NCBI GenBank assembly: GCA_964457755.1
Contig: CAYWGC010000011.1
Coordinates: 1-64,000, forward strand
Length of the DNA: 64,000 bases
From: Tharpella sp964457755
Lineage (GTDB): Bacteria > Desulfobacterota > Anaeroferrophillalia > Anaeroferrophillales > Tharpellaceae
Direction of reading: 5' to 3'
The number at the start of each line of letters is the position of its first letter. Within the stretch, counting starts at the first letter, position 1. Under the pieces are notes generated by a model. The model had not been told where the DNA came from, searched no databases, and worked only from the letters and a program-made list of their open reading frames with translations. A program made the position numbers and the translations under genes. This document shows, one piece after another, positions 34,658 through 43,351 of this stretch.

Positions 34658-35006
34658 TCCTGCTCCGGCATTAATGATAAATCTGAAACCCGCGCCTATA
34701 GCACAAAATTGCAGATTAAAGCAATCGTCTAAATCATAATTCAGCTCGACATAGAGACTTGATTTTTAAACTAAACTATATTAGGTTTTAAGTCTAACTG
34801 GTATCCCACAAGTTACAATAAAAATAGAGTTTAGATAGTAGCTGTGACTGCCGGGTGCTTTTTTCGACGATCGAAACAGCCAAAGTATCATCAGGGGTCA
34901 TAGTTTCAATACCTTCATGGCAATATTGATAGTTTAAATGGAACATGTTTTTAAATAGCTGATCTAAAACACCAATCAAGCTTTTCTCAAGCAAGAGGGG
35001 GTAGAA
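34658..35006. other. Intergenic region before the LVIVD protein
   Basis: An AT-rich divergent spacer. A leftward frame of 66 codons (34794-34994, TTG start) is open but unsupported by any family and may be chance. The sequence GAGGGGG just before 35007 is the ribosome site of the following gene. Confidence 0.4.
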
Positions 35007-38000
35007 ATGAGCTCTGCACTGAACTCTCGGTTACGATTCGGCAAACAAATTTTCACAGTTATAGTCATCTTTTTTTTGCTAACCTCTCTTGCCCCGGCCG
35101 CCGAGATTGTCGGTCAATGGGGTACCGGTAAATACAAAGGCATTCATGTGGCTGGCGAGATTGCCTGCTGTGCCGCCAGCGGGGCCGGAATCGATATTTT
35201 CAATATTGCCGACCCCGACAATCCAATCCTCTTGGCCAATTTTGATACTACGGGTGACAGTGTTGGAGTTTTTATTGCTGACAACCTGGTCTATATTGCC
35301 GATAGCGGAAACGGTCTGCAAATTATTGACATTAGAGAACCTGCCAACCCGGTGCTGTTAGGTAATTTAGAGACTCCAGATACCGCATTAAAGGTGCAAG
35401 TTGTTAATGACAAGGCTTATATCGCCGATTTTCAGAGTGGATTGCAGATTATTGATGTCAGCAATCCTGAAGCCCCTTTTCTGCTCGGCACCTACAATAC
35501 CCCTGGATATGCCGTTGATGTATTTGTTGACGGCACGATTGCCTACGTGGCCGATGGCGAATTCGGCCTGCAGATCATCAACGTCCTAAATCCCGCAAGT
35601 CCGCAATTGCTGGGCAATTACGACAGCCCGGGATCGGCATCCGGAATCTGGGTTACGGGAGCTGTTGCCAGTCTCGCCGATGCCTCCAAAGGTCTGCAGC
35701 TTATTGATGTCAAAGACCCGAGCCAGCCTCAACTTTTGGGCAGTGCAGACACTTACATCACAAACATACAAGTGGTCGGCAATACCGCCTACGTGACAAA
35801 CGGCTCTAAAGGCTTGCAGGTTTTTGATATTTCTGATCCTGACGTGCCAACCTTGCTGACTAACTACGCCCTGGATTTGCAGGCTACAGATAAGACACTA
35901 GGTTATCTTGAAGATGTTTTCGTTGCCGGCACAATAGCTTATATGGCTTATGGCTCTGCCGGCTTGCGATTGGCCGATATCCTGAACCCGGCCACCCCGG
36001 CCGCCCGTGGTTATTATAATAGTTATTCAGGCTTAGCCGCCGATGTCTGGGTTGATGGTTCGATCGCTTACCTGGCTGCTGAGGAAGCCGGCTTACAAAT
36101 TATTGATGTCAGCAATGCAGCCGAACCAATCCGTCTGGGGAAGTTTAATGAATACGCCAAAGCTGTTCAGGTGATTGGCACATTGGCTTACATCGGCGGC
36201 GGCGGTAAGTTTTACATCGTAGATATCAGCAACCCCGCCATCCCGGTTGAGGTAGGCCGTTGTACAACCTCAGGATATGCCCGTGATGTGCACGTCGTTA
36301 ACTACCTGGCCTTCATCGCTGAAGGTCCTCATGATTTACAGATTATCAGTGTCTCCGACCCCACCACACCTGAAATCATAGCCACCTATGAACTGCCTGG
36401 ATACACCTCCGAAGGAGTCGATACGGTTAGCTCTCTGGTTTATGTTGCTGACAGCGATAATGGACTTCAAATCATTGATATCCAGAGACTGCGTCCCGAC
36501 ATCCCGCAGATTATCGGCAACTACAATACGTCTGGCAATGCTAAAGATGTCATGGTGCTTGGCACCACAGCTTATATTGCCGACAGCTATGATGGTTTAC
36601 AGATTGTTAATGTCGCAACCCCGAGCGCACCGAGCCTAATCAGCAATTACCAGACCCAAGGCTGGAATTTAGGGATACAAGTATCCGGTAACCAGGCCTA
36701 TCTGATGAACAAAATGAATGCTATGGGTACTCTGCAGGTGCTCGATATCAGTGATCCGAGCCAGCCTGAACATCTTCAGGCTTGCGATACTACGGCTGTG
36801 CCGCAGGGATTTCATGTCGTTGGTAATCGGGCCTATATTGCCGATGGCAAATCCGGCCGCCTGCTGATCATGGATCTTGAAGCTGGCAATGCCAATGTCT
36901 ATTTTCCCCACGCTTCCTGCACTGACGGCTGGAAAACTGAAGTCGCGTTAATTAATTCCGGCTCAGTCAAAGCCTGGGGCCGCCTGATGGCTTACGATGA
37001 TCTGGGGCAGCCGGTTGCAGATCCGGTATCTTTATACCTTAACCCCCGAGAGAGAGCTGAACTGACTGTCAATAGCTCTTTTGCTAATGCCGATGAAATC
37101 AGTTACCTGGTTTTTGAAACCGGCAGTCACAAGATTGTCGGCTACACTAAGTTTTATCATCAAACGGCCGGTTATCGGGTCGCTTTGCCAGCCACAACCA
37201 AAACCGACGACAATACCCTTTATATATCCCATATCGCTTCAGATGATGACTGGTGGACCGGTATCGCCCTTTTAAACACAACTTCAGCCACCTTGAATCC
37301 AACTATCACCTTCTCTGACGGCAGCCAGAAAGTGATATCTCTGGATACCGGTGGGCATCGATCTTTCTCTTTAAGAGATCTGTTCAACGACGCCCCGCAA
37401 CCTCAAATTTCTTCTGCCGTCATCACTGGTTGCAACGGCATCATTGGCCTTGAACTTTTTGGCAGTATCGGTAGTGGACACCAGCTCAGCGGCATTTCAC
37501 TTTCTGGCAAACTAACAAATACCATCTATTATCCCCATATTGCTTCAGACAACAACTGGTGGACCGGATTCGTAGCCTACGATCCCCAGGCTGCAAATCA
37601 GAGCTTTTCGATTACACCATACTCTGAAACCGGAATCTCTTTTACACCTGTAAGCATTAACCTTGCAACTGGACAAAATAAATATTTTAACAGCGCGGCC
37701 GGTCTCAATCTGCCGGCCAATACGGCCTGGCTAAAGGTTGACGCCAGCCATGGAATCACTGGTTTTGAACTTTTTGGCAGCAATGATGGCAACCTGCTGG
37801 GCGGCTATACCGGAGTCGGAATCAAATCATCCAATGGTATTCTGGCCAAGCTTGACCAGGCAGGCTGGTCCGGCATTGCCTTGGTTAACTGTGAAGCCAA
37901 AGCTGTAGACGTGACCCTTAAAGCACGAAATGACCAAGGCGAACTGGTGGCGAAAAGAACTTTCTTGCTGGAAGCGTTTGCCAAACTTATGGGAGCACCG

Positions 38001-38132
38001 GAGCATCTATTCCCGGCCGCTGATGTCAGATCGGCAACCTACATCAGCTACCAGAGTAACAATGAGCTTGTCGGATTCCAGCTCAATGGGGAAAATCTTT
38101 TCCTCGATGCCCTACCGGCTTTGAATCGTTAG
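35007..38132 (+). CDS. Secreted LVIVD-repeat beta-propeller protein with C-terminal modules
   Basis: A 1041-residue exported protein. Signal peptide at about 1-31 (FTVIVIFFLLTSLAPAAE). Residues 35-625 carry about a dozen LVIVD repeats of roughly 42 residues, each with a core like LQIIDVSNPEAPFLLGTY followed by a YVADG strand; these fold as propeller blades and occur in surface proteins. From about 630 to the end, beta-rich modules repeat with YFPHASCTDGWKTEVALIN, ISHIASDDDWWTGIALLN, YPHIASDNNWWTGFVAYDP and GLELFGS/GFELFGS ends. This C-terminal part belongs to the same extended family as the modules at 11.7-16.3 kb. The start follows a strong GAGGGGG site. It is expected outside or on the cell; ligand unknown. 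Confidence 0.82.
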   Translation: MSSALNSRLRFGKQIFTVIVIFFLLTSLAPAAEIVGQWGTGKYKGIHVAGEIACCAASGAGIDIFNIADPDNPILLANFDTTGDSVGVFIADNLVYIADSGNGLQIIDIREPANPVLLGNLETPDTALKVQVVNDKAYIADFQSGLQIIDVSNPEAPFLLGTYNTPGYAVDVFVDGTIAYVADGEFGLQIINVLNPASPQLLGNYDSPGSASGIWVTGAVASLADASKGLQLIDVKDPSQPQLLGSADTYITNIQVVGNTAYVTNGSKGLQVFDISDPDVPTLLTNYALDLQATDKTLGYLEDVFVAGTIAYMAYGSAGLRLADILNPATPAARGYYNSYSGLAADVWVDGSIAYLAAEEAGLQIIDVSNAAEPIRLGKFNEYAKAVQVIGTLAYIGGGGKFYIVDISNPAIPVEVGRCTTSGYARDVHVVNYLAFIAEGPHDLQIISVSDPTTPEIIATYELPGYTSEGVDTVSSLVYVADSDNGLQIIDIQRLRPDIPQIIGNYNTSGNAKDVMVLGTTAYIADSYDGLQIVNVATPSAPSLISNYQTQGWNLGIQVSGNQAYLMNKMNAMGTLQVLDISDPSQPEHLQACDTTAVPQGFHVVGNRAYIADGKSGRLLIMDLEAGNANVYFPHASCTDGWKTEVALINSGSVKAWGRLMAYDDLGQPVADPVSLYLNPRERAELTVNSSFANADEISYLVFETGSHKIVGYTKFYHQTAGYRVALPATTKTDDNTLYISHIASDDDWWTGIALLNTTSATLNPTITFSDGSQKVISLDTGGHRSFSLRDLFNDAPQPQISSAVITGCNGIIGLELFGSIGSGHQLSGISLSGKLTNTIYYPHIASDNNWWTGFVAYDPQAANQSFSITPYSETGISFTPVSINLATGQNKYFNSAAGLNLPANTAWLKVDASHGITGFELFGSNDGNLLGGYTGVGIKSSNGILAKLDQAGWSGIALVNCEAKAVDVTLKARNDQGELVAKRTFLLEAFAKLMGAPEHLFPAADVRSATYISYQSNNELVGFQLNGENLFLDALPALNR

Positions 38133-38313
38133 GCAAATATCGGAACTGAACGCAGGGGTAGAGCTTCACTGAAAAATGTGATAAAGTCGAAAAAGGCATG
38201 AGGGATATTGCCGTATCCCGGATTGTCATTCATAGCGGCCACCTATCAGGGTTGAGGTTTTTCCTTGATAGAGGACCGCGCAAAACTCTAGTTATTATAT
38301 AAAGATATTAGAG
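38133..38313. other. Intergenic stem-loop
   Basis: An imperfect hairpin at about 38235-38279 pairs GCGG with CCGC at its base and CCTATCA with TGATAGAGG inside. There is no T-run, so it is not a clear terminator. An aminotransferase gene follows. Confidence 0.35.
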
Positions 38314-39480
38314 GTGATTAATTTGCAGGACGGAAATTTTTCCCATAAAGCAGCAGGTTTGAAATCATTTATGGCGATGGATATTCTTGAACGGGCCCAG
38401 GAACTTGAACGCAAAGGGCGTTCAATTATCCATCTGGCGGTCGGCGAACCAGACTTTCCAACCCCGCAAGCTATTAAAGATACAGCTATAAAAGCTCTTA
38501 AAGCTGACAAAACCCACTACACTCACAGCCTCGGGACCTTTGAGTTGCGCCAGACCATTGCTGATTACTATCTGAAACGCTATAAAGTCAAGATCCAAGC
38601 AGAGCAAATCCTTGTCACCTCCGGCACCTCTCCGGCATTGATGCTGGCCTGTGCCGCGCTACTTAATCCCGGCGACAAGGTCATCGTCAGCGACCCCGGT
38701 TACGCCTGTTACAGCAACTTTGTCACCTACTGTGACGGCACCCCGCAACTCGTTAACGTCTACGAAGATAACGGTTTCCAATTCGACCCGCAAACCTTGA
38801 AAAAAAGAATCTCGCCGCAAACCAAGGCGATCTTGATTAATTCACCGGCCAACCCGACCGGCAACCTGCTGGAAGCTGACCGCATGCGAGAACTGGCCGC
38901 TCTTGATCTGCCGATTCTCTCGGATGAGATCTACCACGGCCTGGTCTATGAAGGCGAGGAGCACTCAATCCTTGAGTACACCGATAACGCTTTTGTTTTT
39001 AATGGTTTTTCAAAACTCTACGCCATGACCGGCTGGCGCTTAGGTTACCTGATCGCCCCACCCCGTTACATGCGCACACTCCAAACCCTGCAGCAGAACT
39101 TCATGATCTCAGCCAGCCATTTTGGCCAGGAAGCTGCAATTACCGCTCTGACCTCTCCAGAGGTTCCCAAAGATCTGGAGAAGATGCTGAAAATTTACGA
39201 TGAACGGCGCCGCTTTATGCTGAAACGGGTGCGCGAAATTGGTTTACAGGTGGAGGTGGAGCCGACAGGGGCATTTTACATTTTTGCCAATGCCAAAAAG
39301 TTTACCTCAGACTCCTACAATTTCGCTTTTGAGATTCTTGAAAAAGCCGGCGTCGGGGTCACTCCAGGCATCGATTTCGGCAAAAACGGCGAAGGTTTCC
39401 TGCGTTTTTCTTATGCCAACTCACTGGAAAATATCGCTGAAGGGATGAATCGCCTGGAAGACTTCTTTGACCTTAAGTGA
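38314..39480 (+). CDS. Class I/II pyridoxal-phosphate aminotransferase
   Basis: A 388-residue aminotransferase of the aspartate aminotransferase superfamily. HLAVGEPDFPTP, the PLP-phosphate region VTSGTSPALMLA, NSPANPTGN, LPILSDEIYHGL and the lysine K234 in NGFSKLYAMTGWRLGY are visible, with a substrate-binding arginine in GFLRFSYANS. The start at 38314 is a TTG (ligand of a weak GAGGT site). It is a single gene between two secreted protein genes. Aspartate, alanine or aromatic amino acids are possible substrates; sequence alone does not decide. Confidence 0.88.
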   Translation: MINLQDGNFSHKAAGLKSFMAMDILERAQELERKGRSIIHLAVGEPDFPTPQAIKDTAIKALKADKTHYTHSLGTFELRQTIADYYLKRYKVKIQAEQILVTSGTSPALMLACAALLNPGDKVIVSDPGYACYSNFVTYCDGTPQLVNVYEDNGFQFDPQTLKKRISPQTKAILINSPANPTGNLLEADRMRELAALDLPILSDEIYHGLVYEGEEHSILEYTDNAFVFNGFSKLYAMTGWRLGYLIAPPRYMRTLQTLQQNFMISASHFGQEAAITALTSPEVPKDLEKMLKIYDERRRFMLKRVREIGLQVEVEPTGAFYIFANAKKFTSDSYNFAFEILEKAGVGVTPGIDFGKNGEGFLRFSYANSLENIAEGMNRLEDFFDLK

Positions 39481-39524
39481 AAACCAGGTTTACCCTTTTC
39501 TTAAAATCCCAAAAAGTAGTGGTG

Positions 39525-39594
39525 AACTTTGCTTCGCCCTCATAAACGGGGTCAAAGCTGGGGTGCTAACGCACCTTTTACCAGCAATGACCCC
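39525..39594. repeat. Mosaic repeat with nested hairpin
   Basis: AACTTTGCTTCGCCCTC (39525-39541) is identical to 26657-26673. It is followed by a nested hairpin: GGGGTCA/TGACCCC outside (39548-39594), GCTGG/CCAGC in the middle and GGTGC/GCACC at the tip. Confidence 0.7.
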
Positions 39595-39634
39595 AATCCC
39601 GGCAGTTCGAAGAAAGCCAAAGCTTAATATTCAC

Positions 39635-39692
39635 AACCACAGAGAGTTAAATAAGGCTTGCTTTTCTCTGTGAACTCTGTGCCCTCTGTGGT
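39635..39692. repeat. Half-deleted hairpin repeat with CACAGAG words
   Basis: The right arm (39665-39692) has three tandem words of type CACAGAGGG when read on the minus strand. The left arm keeps ACCACAGAG and part of AGTT but has lost the middle word, as expected from slippage between direct repeats. Confidence 0.7.
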
Positions 39693-39708
39693 GATATCTA
39701 ATCCTATC

Positions 39709-41493
39709 TTATCTTTTTCCAGGTAACGGAAAAGCCAGCAAAAAGGTATTACCGGAAAGCTGCAAAAGATCATCGCCGCGCTTGACCATGGCGCAGACCA
39801 GCTCATCTTTAACAATCTGCATGCCCTGCACCGGCCCGCCAATGACTCCGGTCAACTTCTGGACGACAAAACCAGTGTTGCTCTTTTTGATCATTTTAAC
39901 ATGACCCTTATTAAGAAAACCATATTCACCTAAAGCGGTCGACATACCGGATTCATTGTCGATTAAAATAATCTCTTTTACCCCGTCACCATCAAAATCA
40001 TAAACTCTCAAAGGGGAACTGATCTCCCTCTTTTCTACATAGCTGACTTTCGGTGTACCAACCTCATACTGAACATCATGCAGAGAACCAGCAAGACGCT
40101 CATCACTGACCCAAAGACGTTTACTGCCCTGATAGATTTCCAGAAAGTTCTGTTTATTGATAAAACAGAGCTCTTTGATTTGGTCATTATTGATATCCTC
40201 ATAGACGGCACCCGGCAAGGCAAAACCCATAGGCACAGAAAATTGTCCTACTGAAGAAACCTTACTGCCCTTAAATTTTAAAATAAAAACTGAACTATCG
40301 AAAAGTACTTCTTCAGCGAATCCCTGCCCGACGAAATAGACCCCCTTATCGGCCACAGATCTACCCCCTAAAAGGCTCATAACAAAAGGAATGTTATCGG
40401 CTACAATTCGATACTTACCTTTTTCTTTAGCGATCACAAAAGATGAGAAACCATCTTCGGTCTCTTTGAAGGTATTAACCATGATCTCATCTTTGCGATC
40501 ACCAGTGATATCGCCAACCTGAATATTAACTATATCACCCCATTTATCAAAATGATAACGGTAGCTGTATTTCAATCCCCGCTCAGTAATCTCATAAACA
40601 TAAATTTTTTCGCCATCAGTAAAGACCATCTCGGCAATCCCGTCATTATCAAGGTCACCGACATCCATACCCTTAACCACCAGACTGACTTCAGCCATCT
40701 GACGGTATCTGGTCAAAATCGCCTTACCTGCTTCACTCGTCGAAAGGCCATACTTACCCTTAGCGCTGCTACCTTTAAAAGTCCCGGTAAAAGCGCCAGA
40801 AACTTCATTTTGACCTGAAAATTGCGCCGCCGGCCAAGCTGCAACCAACTCCTGGTCACCATTATAGAAAGCCAGATTAGGGCCTTCATTAACGACATAG
40901 AGATCATAGCCCAAAGCTCCGGGGCCTCCCGGCCGACGCAGAGCCTGGCGGTGTTGCAAACCAACCCCATAGTCAGCCCAGTTAAGCTGCGGCAGAGACT
41001 CACGGATGCGCGAAAAGATTTCTATGCCATTGCCATTAAGATCAATAAACAATGCCGCCATTGAGGCAAAACGTTTAACCAAAGCCCCTCTATTTAGTGG
41101 AACCCTAAGATAGCGGTTAAGAGGCCGACAAATGGCATAATCAGCTTCAACTCGCATCACCCTAAGAGTTGCGACAAGCCTCTCCTGGGCCCCCAGGGAA
41201 CGCCCCGTGACCGGGTGAATCATAGGCACTCCCGGTTGCAGAACTGCAAAAAGGTCACCAACCCCAACCCCCTTCTTGCGGCCGCAATCAACTACAACTC
41301 CCTGGGGCCCAACTTGCACCAAGTAACCGGATAAAGCCTGAAAACGAGTCATTGGATCAGCGGCAGAAACTGGCAATGAGGCCGCCAGAAAGGCTACAGA
41401 CAAAAAGCCGAGGATAACCCGAACTCTCAATTTATATGAATAATATTTGCTCTTCAACACATCCCCCACAACTCTAACCCCAAACCCGGACAA
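39709..41493 (-). CDS. Exported FG-GAP/VCBS-like protein with FlgT-like N-terminal domain
   Basis: A 594-residue protein with a signal-type segment (RVILGFLSVAFLAASLPVSAA) near residues 25-45; an internal start near the second LKSKYY would shorten the N-terminus. Residues 50-130 (VVDCGRKKGVGVGDLFAVL, then TGRSLGAQERLVATLRVMRVEADYAIC) resemble the C-terminal domain of FlgT and related trafficking proteins. The rest has repeated calcium-loop-like segments such as DVGDLDNDGIAEMVF, VGDITGDRKDEIMVN and VYDFDGDGVKEIILI, typical of FG-GAP beta-propeller blades. It probably lies in the periplasm or at the outer membrane. It is a single gene; function not known. Confidence 0.7.
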   Translation of the reverse strand: MSGFGVRVVGDVLKSKYYSYKLRVRVILGFLSVAFLAASLPVSAADPMTRFQALSGYLVQVGPQGVVVDCGRKKGVGVGDLFAVLQPGVPMIHPVTGRSLGAQERLVATLRVMRVEADYAICRPLNRYLRVPLNRGALVKRFASMAALFIDLNGNGIEIFSRIRESLPQLNWADYGVGLQHRQALRRPGGPGALGYDLYVVNEGPNLAFYNGDQELVAAWPAAQFSGQNEVSGAFTGTFKGSSAKGKYGLSTSEAGKAILTRYRQMAEVSLVVKGMDVGDLDNDGIAEMVFTDGEKIYVYEITERGLKYSYRYHFDKWGDIVNIQVGDITGDRKDEIMVNTFKETEDGFSSFVIAKEKGKYRIVADNIPFVMSLLGGRSVADKGVYFVGQGFAEEVLFDSSVFILKFKGSKVSSVGQFSVPMGFALPGAVYEDINNDQIKELCFINKQNFLEIYQGSKRLWVSDERLAGSLHDVQYEVGTPKVSYVEKREISSPLRVYDFDGDGVKEIILIDNESGMSTALGEYGFLNKGHVKMIKKSNTGFVVQKLTGVIGGPVQGMQIVKDELVCAMVKRGDDLLQLSGNTFLLAFPLPGKR

Positions 41494-41507
41494 GCCGAAA
41501 CTGGATT

Positions 41508-41572
41508 TGTGTTAATTTGTGTCCATTTGTGGTTAAAAATGCGTAAACCACAAATGGACACAAATTAACACA
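41508..41572. repeat. Perfect 27-bp hairpin repeat with CCACAAATGG words
   Basis: A 27-nt left arm (41508-41534) pairs perfectly with 41546-41572 around an 11-nt loop. The arms contain three words of type ACCACAAATGG. It lies just upstream of the FG-GAP gene and beyond the porin terminator. Confidence 0.9.
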
Positions 41573-41650
41573 GATAAAAAACCAAAACATCGCTAATTGC
41601 ACGGTTACCATATAGCCTTTTTACTATAAGACCTCAAGCAAAAAGCACGA

Positions 41651-41681
41651 AAAAGGGGAAGCGGTAAACCGCTTCCCCCTT
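41651..41681 (-). terminator. Intrinsic terminator of the porin gene
   Basis: GGGGAAGCGG pairs with CCGCTTCCCC around the loop TTTA/TAAA, followed by TTTTT on the minus strand, 26 bp after the porin stop. This is a strong rho-independent terminator. Confidence 0.9.
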
Positions 41682-41706
41682 AGAATTCATTTAGAAAGTA
41701 AATCCT

Positions 41707-43143
41707 TTAGAATTTGTAACGAACCCGCATGGTGCTGATGAAAACGTCTTCGTCGCTACTGCCATCACGTTCAACTTCGAATGCGTCCAAAGCATCACCC
41801 GAAAAAAGGTAACCGGCATTAACGGCAAATTCGACGTTATCGTAAAGTTTGTATTTCAGATAAGCATCAACTTCAAAACCAACTTCATCTTCTTTTTCAA
41901 GAGTCCCATCAAGAGCATAGTACTCAACATCTTCGGCAGTCATCATGTACATAACTGAAGAACCCAAAGACAGCTTCTTACTAGCCTTATAGTCGACAGC
42001 CAATTTATTCATGATAAACCCTTTATCGAGAATATAGGGTTTTTCTGTAAAGTAGTTATCGTCGGTAAAACCACCCTCGAAAATACAGATATTGTCGGCC
42101 CGATCCAGATCAACCGCCATAAAACCATCAAAATCACTATCGTAAGGATCATCATCACCAGATGAATACCAGAAAGTATAGGTAAATTTCAGGGCATCAA
42201 GTTTCATACCAATATCGAAATGAGCAAAGTATGCACTTAAATCAAAATCATCATTAAGCGCTCCGGCAGGATCAGACAGATCCTGAAACTGAGAGCCAAG
42301 TTTAGAATCGAATTTATAGACCTGTACAAACTGAGCTTCATCAATACTACCAGTCTGATACATCAAATCCCAGTTGACAAAGAAATTGCCAAAATTAGCT
42401 TTACCATCAGTACCAAATGTAACAATTGAGGTGTCAAATTTATTTTCCAATTTCTTCAATTCATAATGCTGTGAAGTGATCGTACCACCAGCACCATTAT
42501 CCAAATCTGAATCTCCAGTATGCCAGACACCAAAGATACCAGCCTTAATTCCATCTGCAGGCTTGAAGTTCACACGTGCATAAAAGGCATCCATATCGGA
42601 TTCATCTTCATCTTCACCATAAGAAGCATCTTCCCAAGGACGTAACCAACCGACTTTAATATCAACAGGCCCGGCAGCAAAGTCAGCCGTCACACCCATA
42701 ACAGTTTCCTGCCAATAATATCCGTTTACTGTAAACGGCTGTAAACCCATACGGACGCGGGCTTTATTACAGGCCCAAGGCAGCTGAAAGTCAGTATAGA
42801 GCCAACGAGTTTCGAACACCATTCCATCGCCAGAGTAACCACCGGCACCTTTACTTTCATCACCATAATGGAGTGCGCCAACTTCAAAAGCCCAAAGACC
42901 TTTAACCTTACCGTCGTTGGTTGTCGCATCGAACCAGAGACGATACTTGGCTTCCCCCCAAGTCTCATTCACATCACCATCATCTAGACCTGCGTCTTCC
43001 ATTGCAAGCCAGTCATTATGATTCGTGTAAACCATAAAACGATTGTTAAAATCACCTTTGATTTTGACGTCAGCAGCCAGTGCCGGAAGAGCGATCGCCA
43101 GCATCATCAAAACTGCCAGAACTAATCCTAGTCTTCTAACCAT
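41707..43143 (-). CDS. Outer-membrane porin (beta-barrel)
   Basis: A 478-residue protein with a clear signal peptide (VRRLGLVLAVLMMLAIALPALAA, given as VLAVLMMLAIALPALAA). The mature part alternates hydrophobic and polar residues in strands with many aromatic girdle residues and acidic loops, ending in a strand with C-terminal phenylalanine (STMRVRYKF), the usual outer-membrane insertion signal. The sequence AAAGGAGG before the ATG is a very strong ribosome site. It has its own terminator. Its place after a TRAP system and a malic enzyme suggests it passes organic acids or ions, but substrate specificity cannot be read. Confidence 0.85.
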   Translation of the reverse strand: MVRRLGLVLAVLMMLAIALPALAADVKIKGDFNNRFMVYTNHNDWLAMEDAGLDDGDVNETWGEAKYRLWFDATTNDGKVKGLWAFEVGALHYGDESKGAGGYSGDGMVFETRWLYTDFQLPWACNKARVRMGLQPFTVNGYYWQETVMGVTADFAAGPVDIKVGWLRPWEDASYGEDEDESDMDAFYARVNFKPADGIKAGIFGVWHTGDSDLDNGAGGTITSQHYELKKLENKFDTSIVTFGTDGKANFGNFFVNWDLMYQTGSIDEAQFVQVYKFDSKLGSQFQDLSDPAGALNDDFDLSAYFAHFDIGMKLDALKFTYTFWYSSGDDDPYDSDFDGFMAVDLDRADNICIFEGGFTDDNYFTEKPYILDKGFIMNKLAVDYKASKKLSLGSSVMYMMTAEDVEYYALDGTLEKEDEVGFEVDAYLKYKLYDNVEFAVNAGYLFSGDALDAFEVERDGSSDEDVFISTMRVRYKF

Positions 43144-43351
43144 TTTTTCCTCCTTTTAAAAATTAACCTTCAGAAAGTTAAAAATAAACCAATTAAAACA
43201 AATTAACAAATCAATATTAAGAGAAAATAAAGCTCCCTTAATTGTCAACTGTAAAGTTGTAAAACCACGCCTAGTAATACATATATTAAGCTATTAACAA
43301 ATTCTAATTTAGATTGCAAGAAAAAACTTTATACCTATAAAAAGATATGGA

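Noticed and set aside
34794..34994. Leftward 66-codon open frame with TTG start
   Set aside because: No family match, no clear ribosome site; composition alone does not support it strongly.
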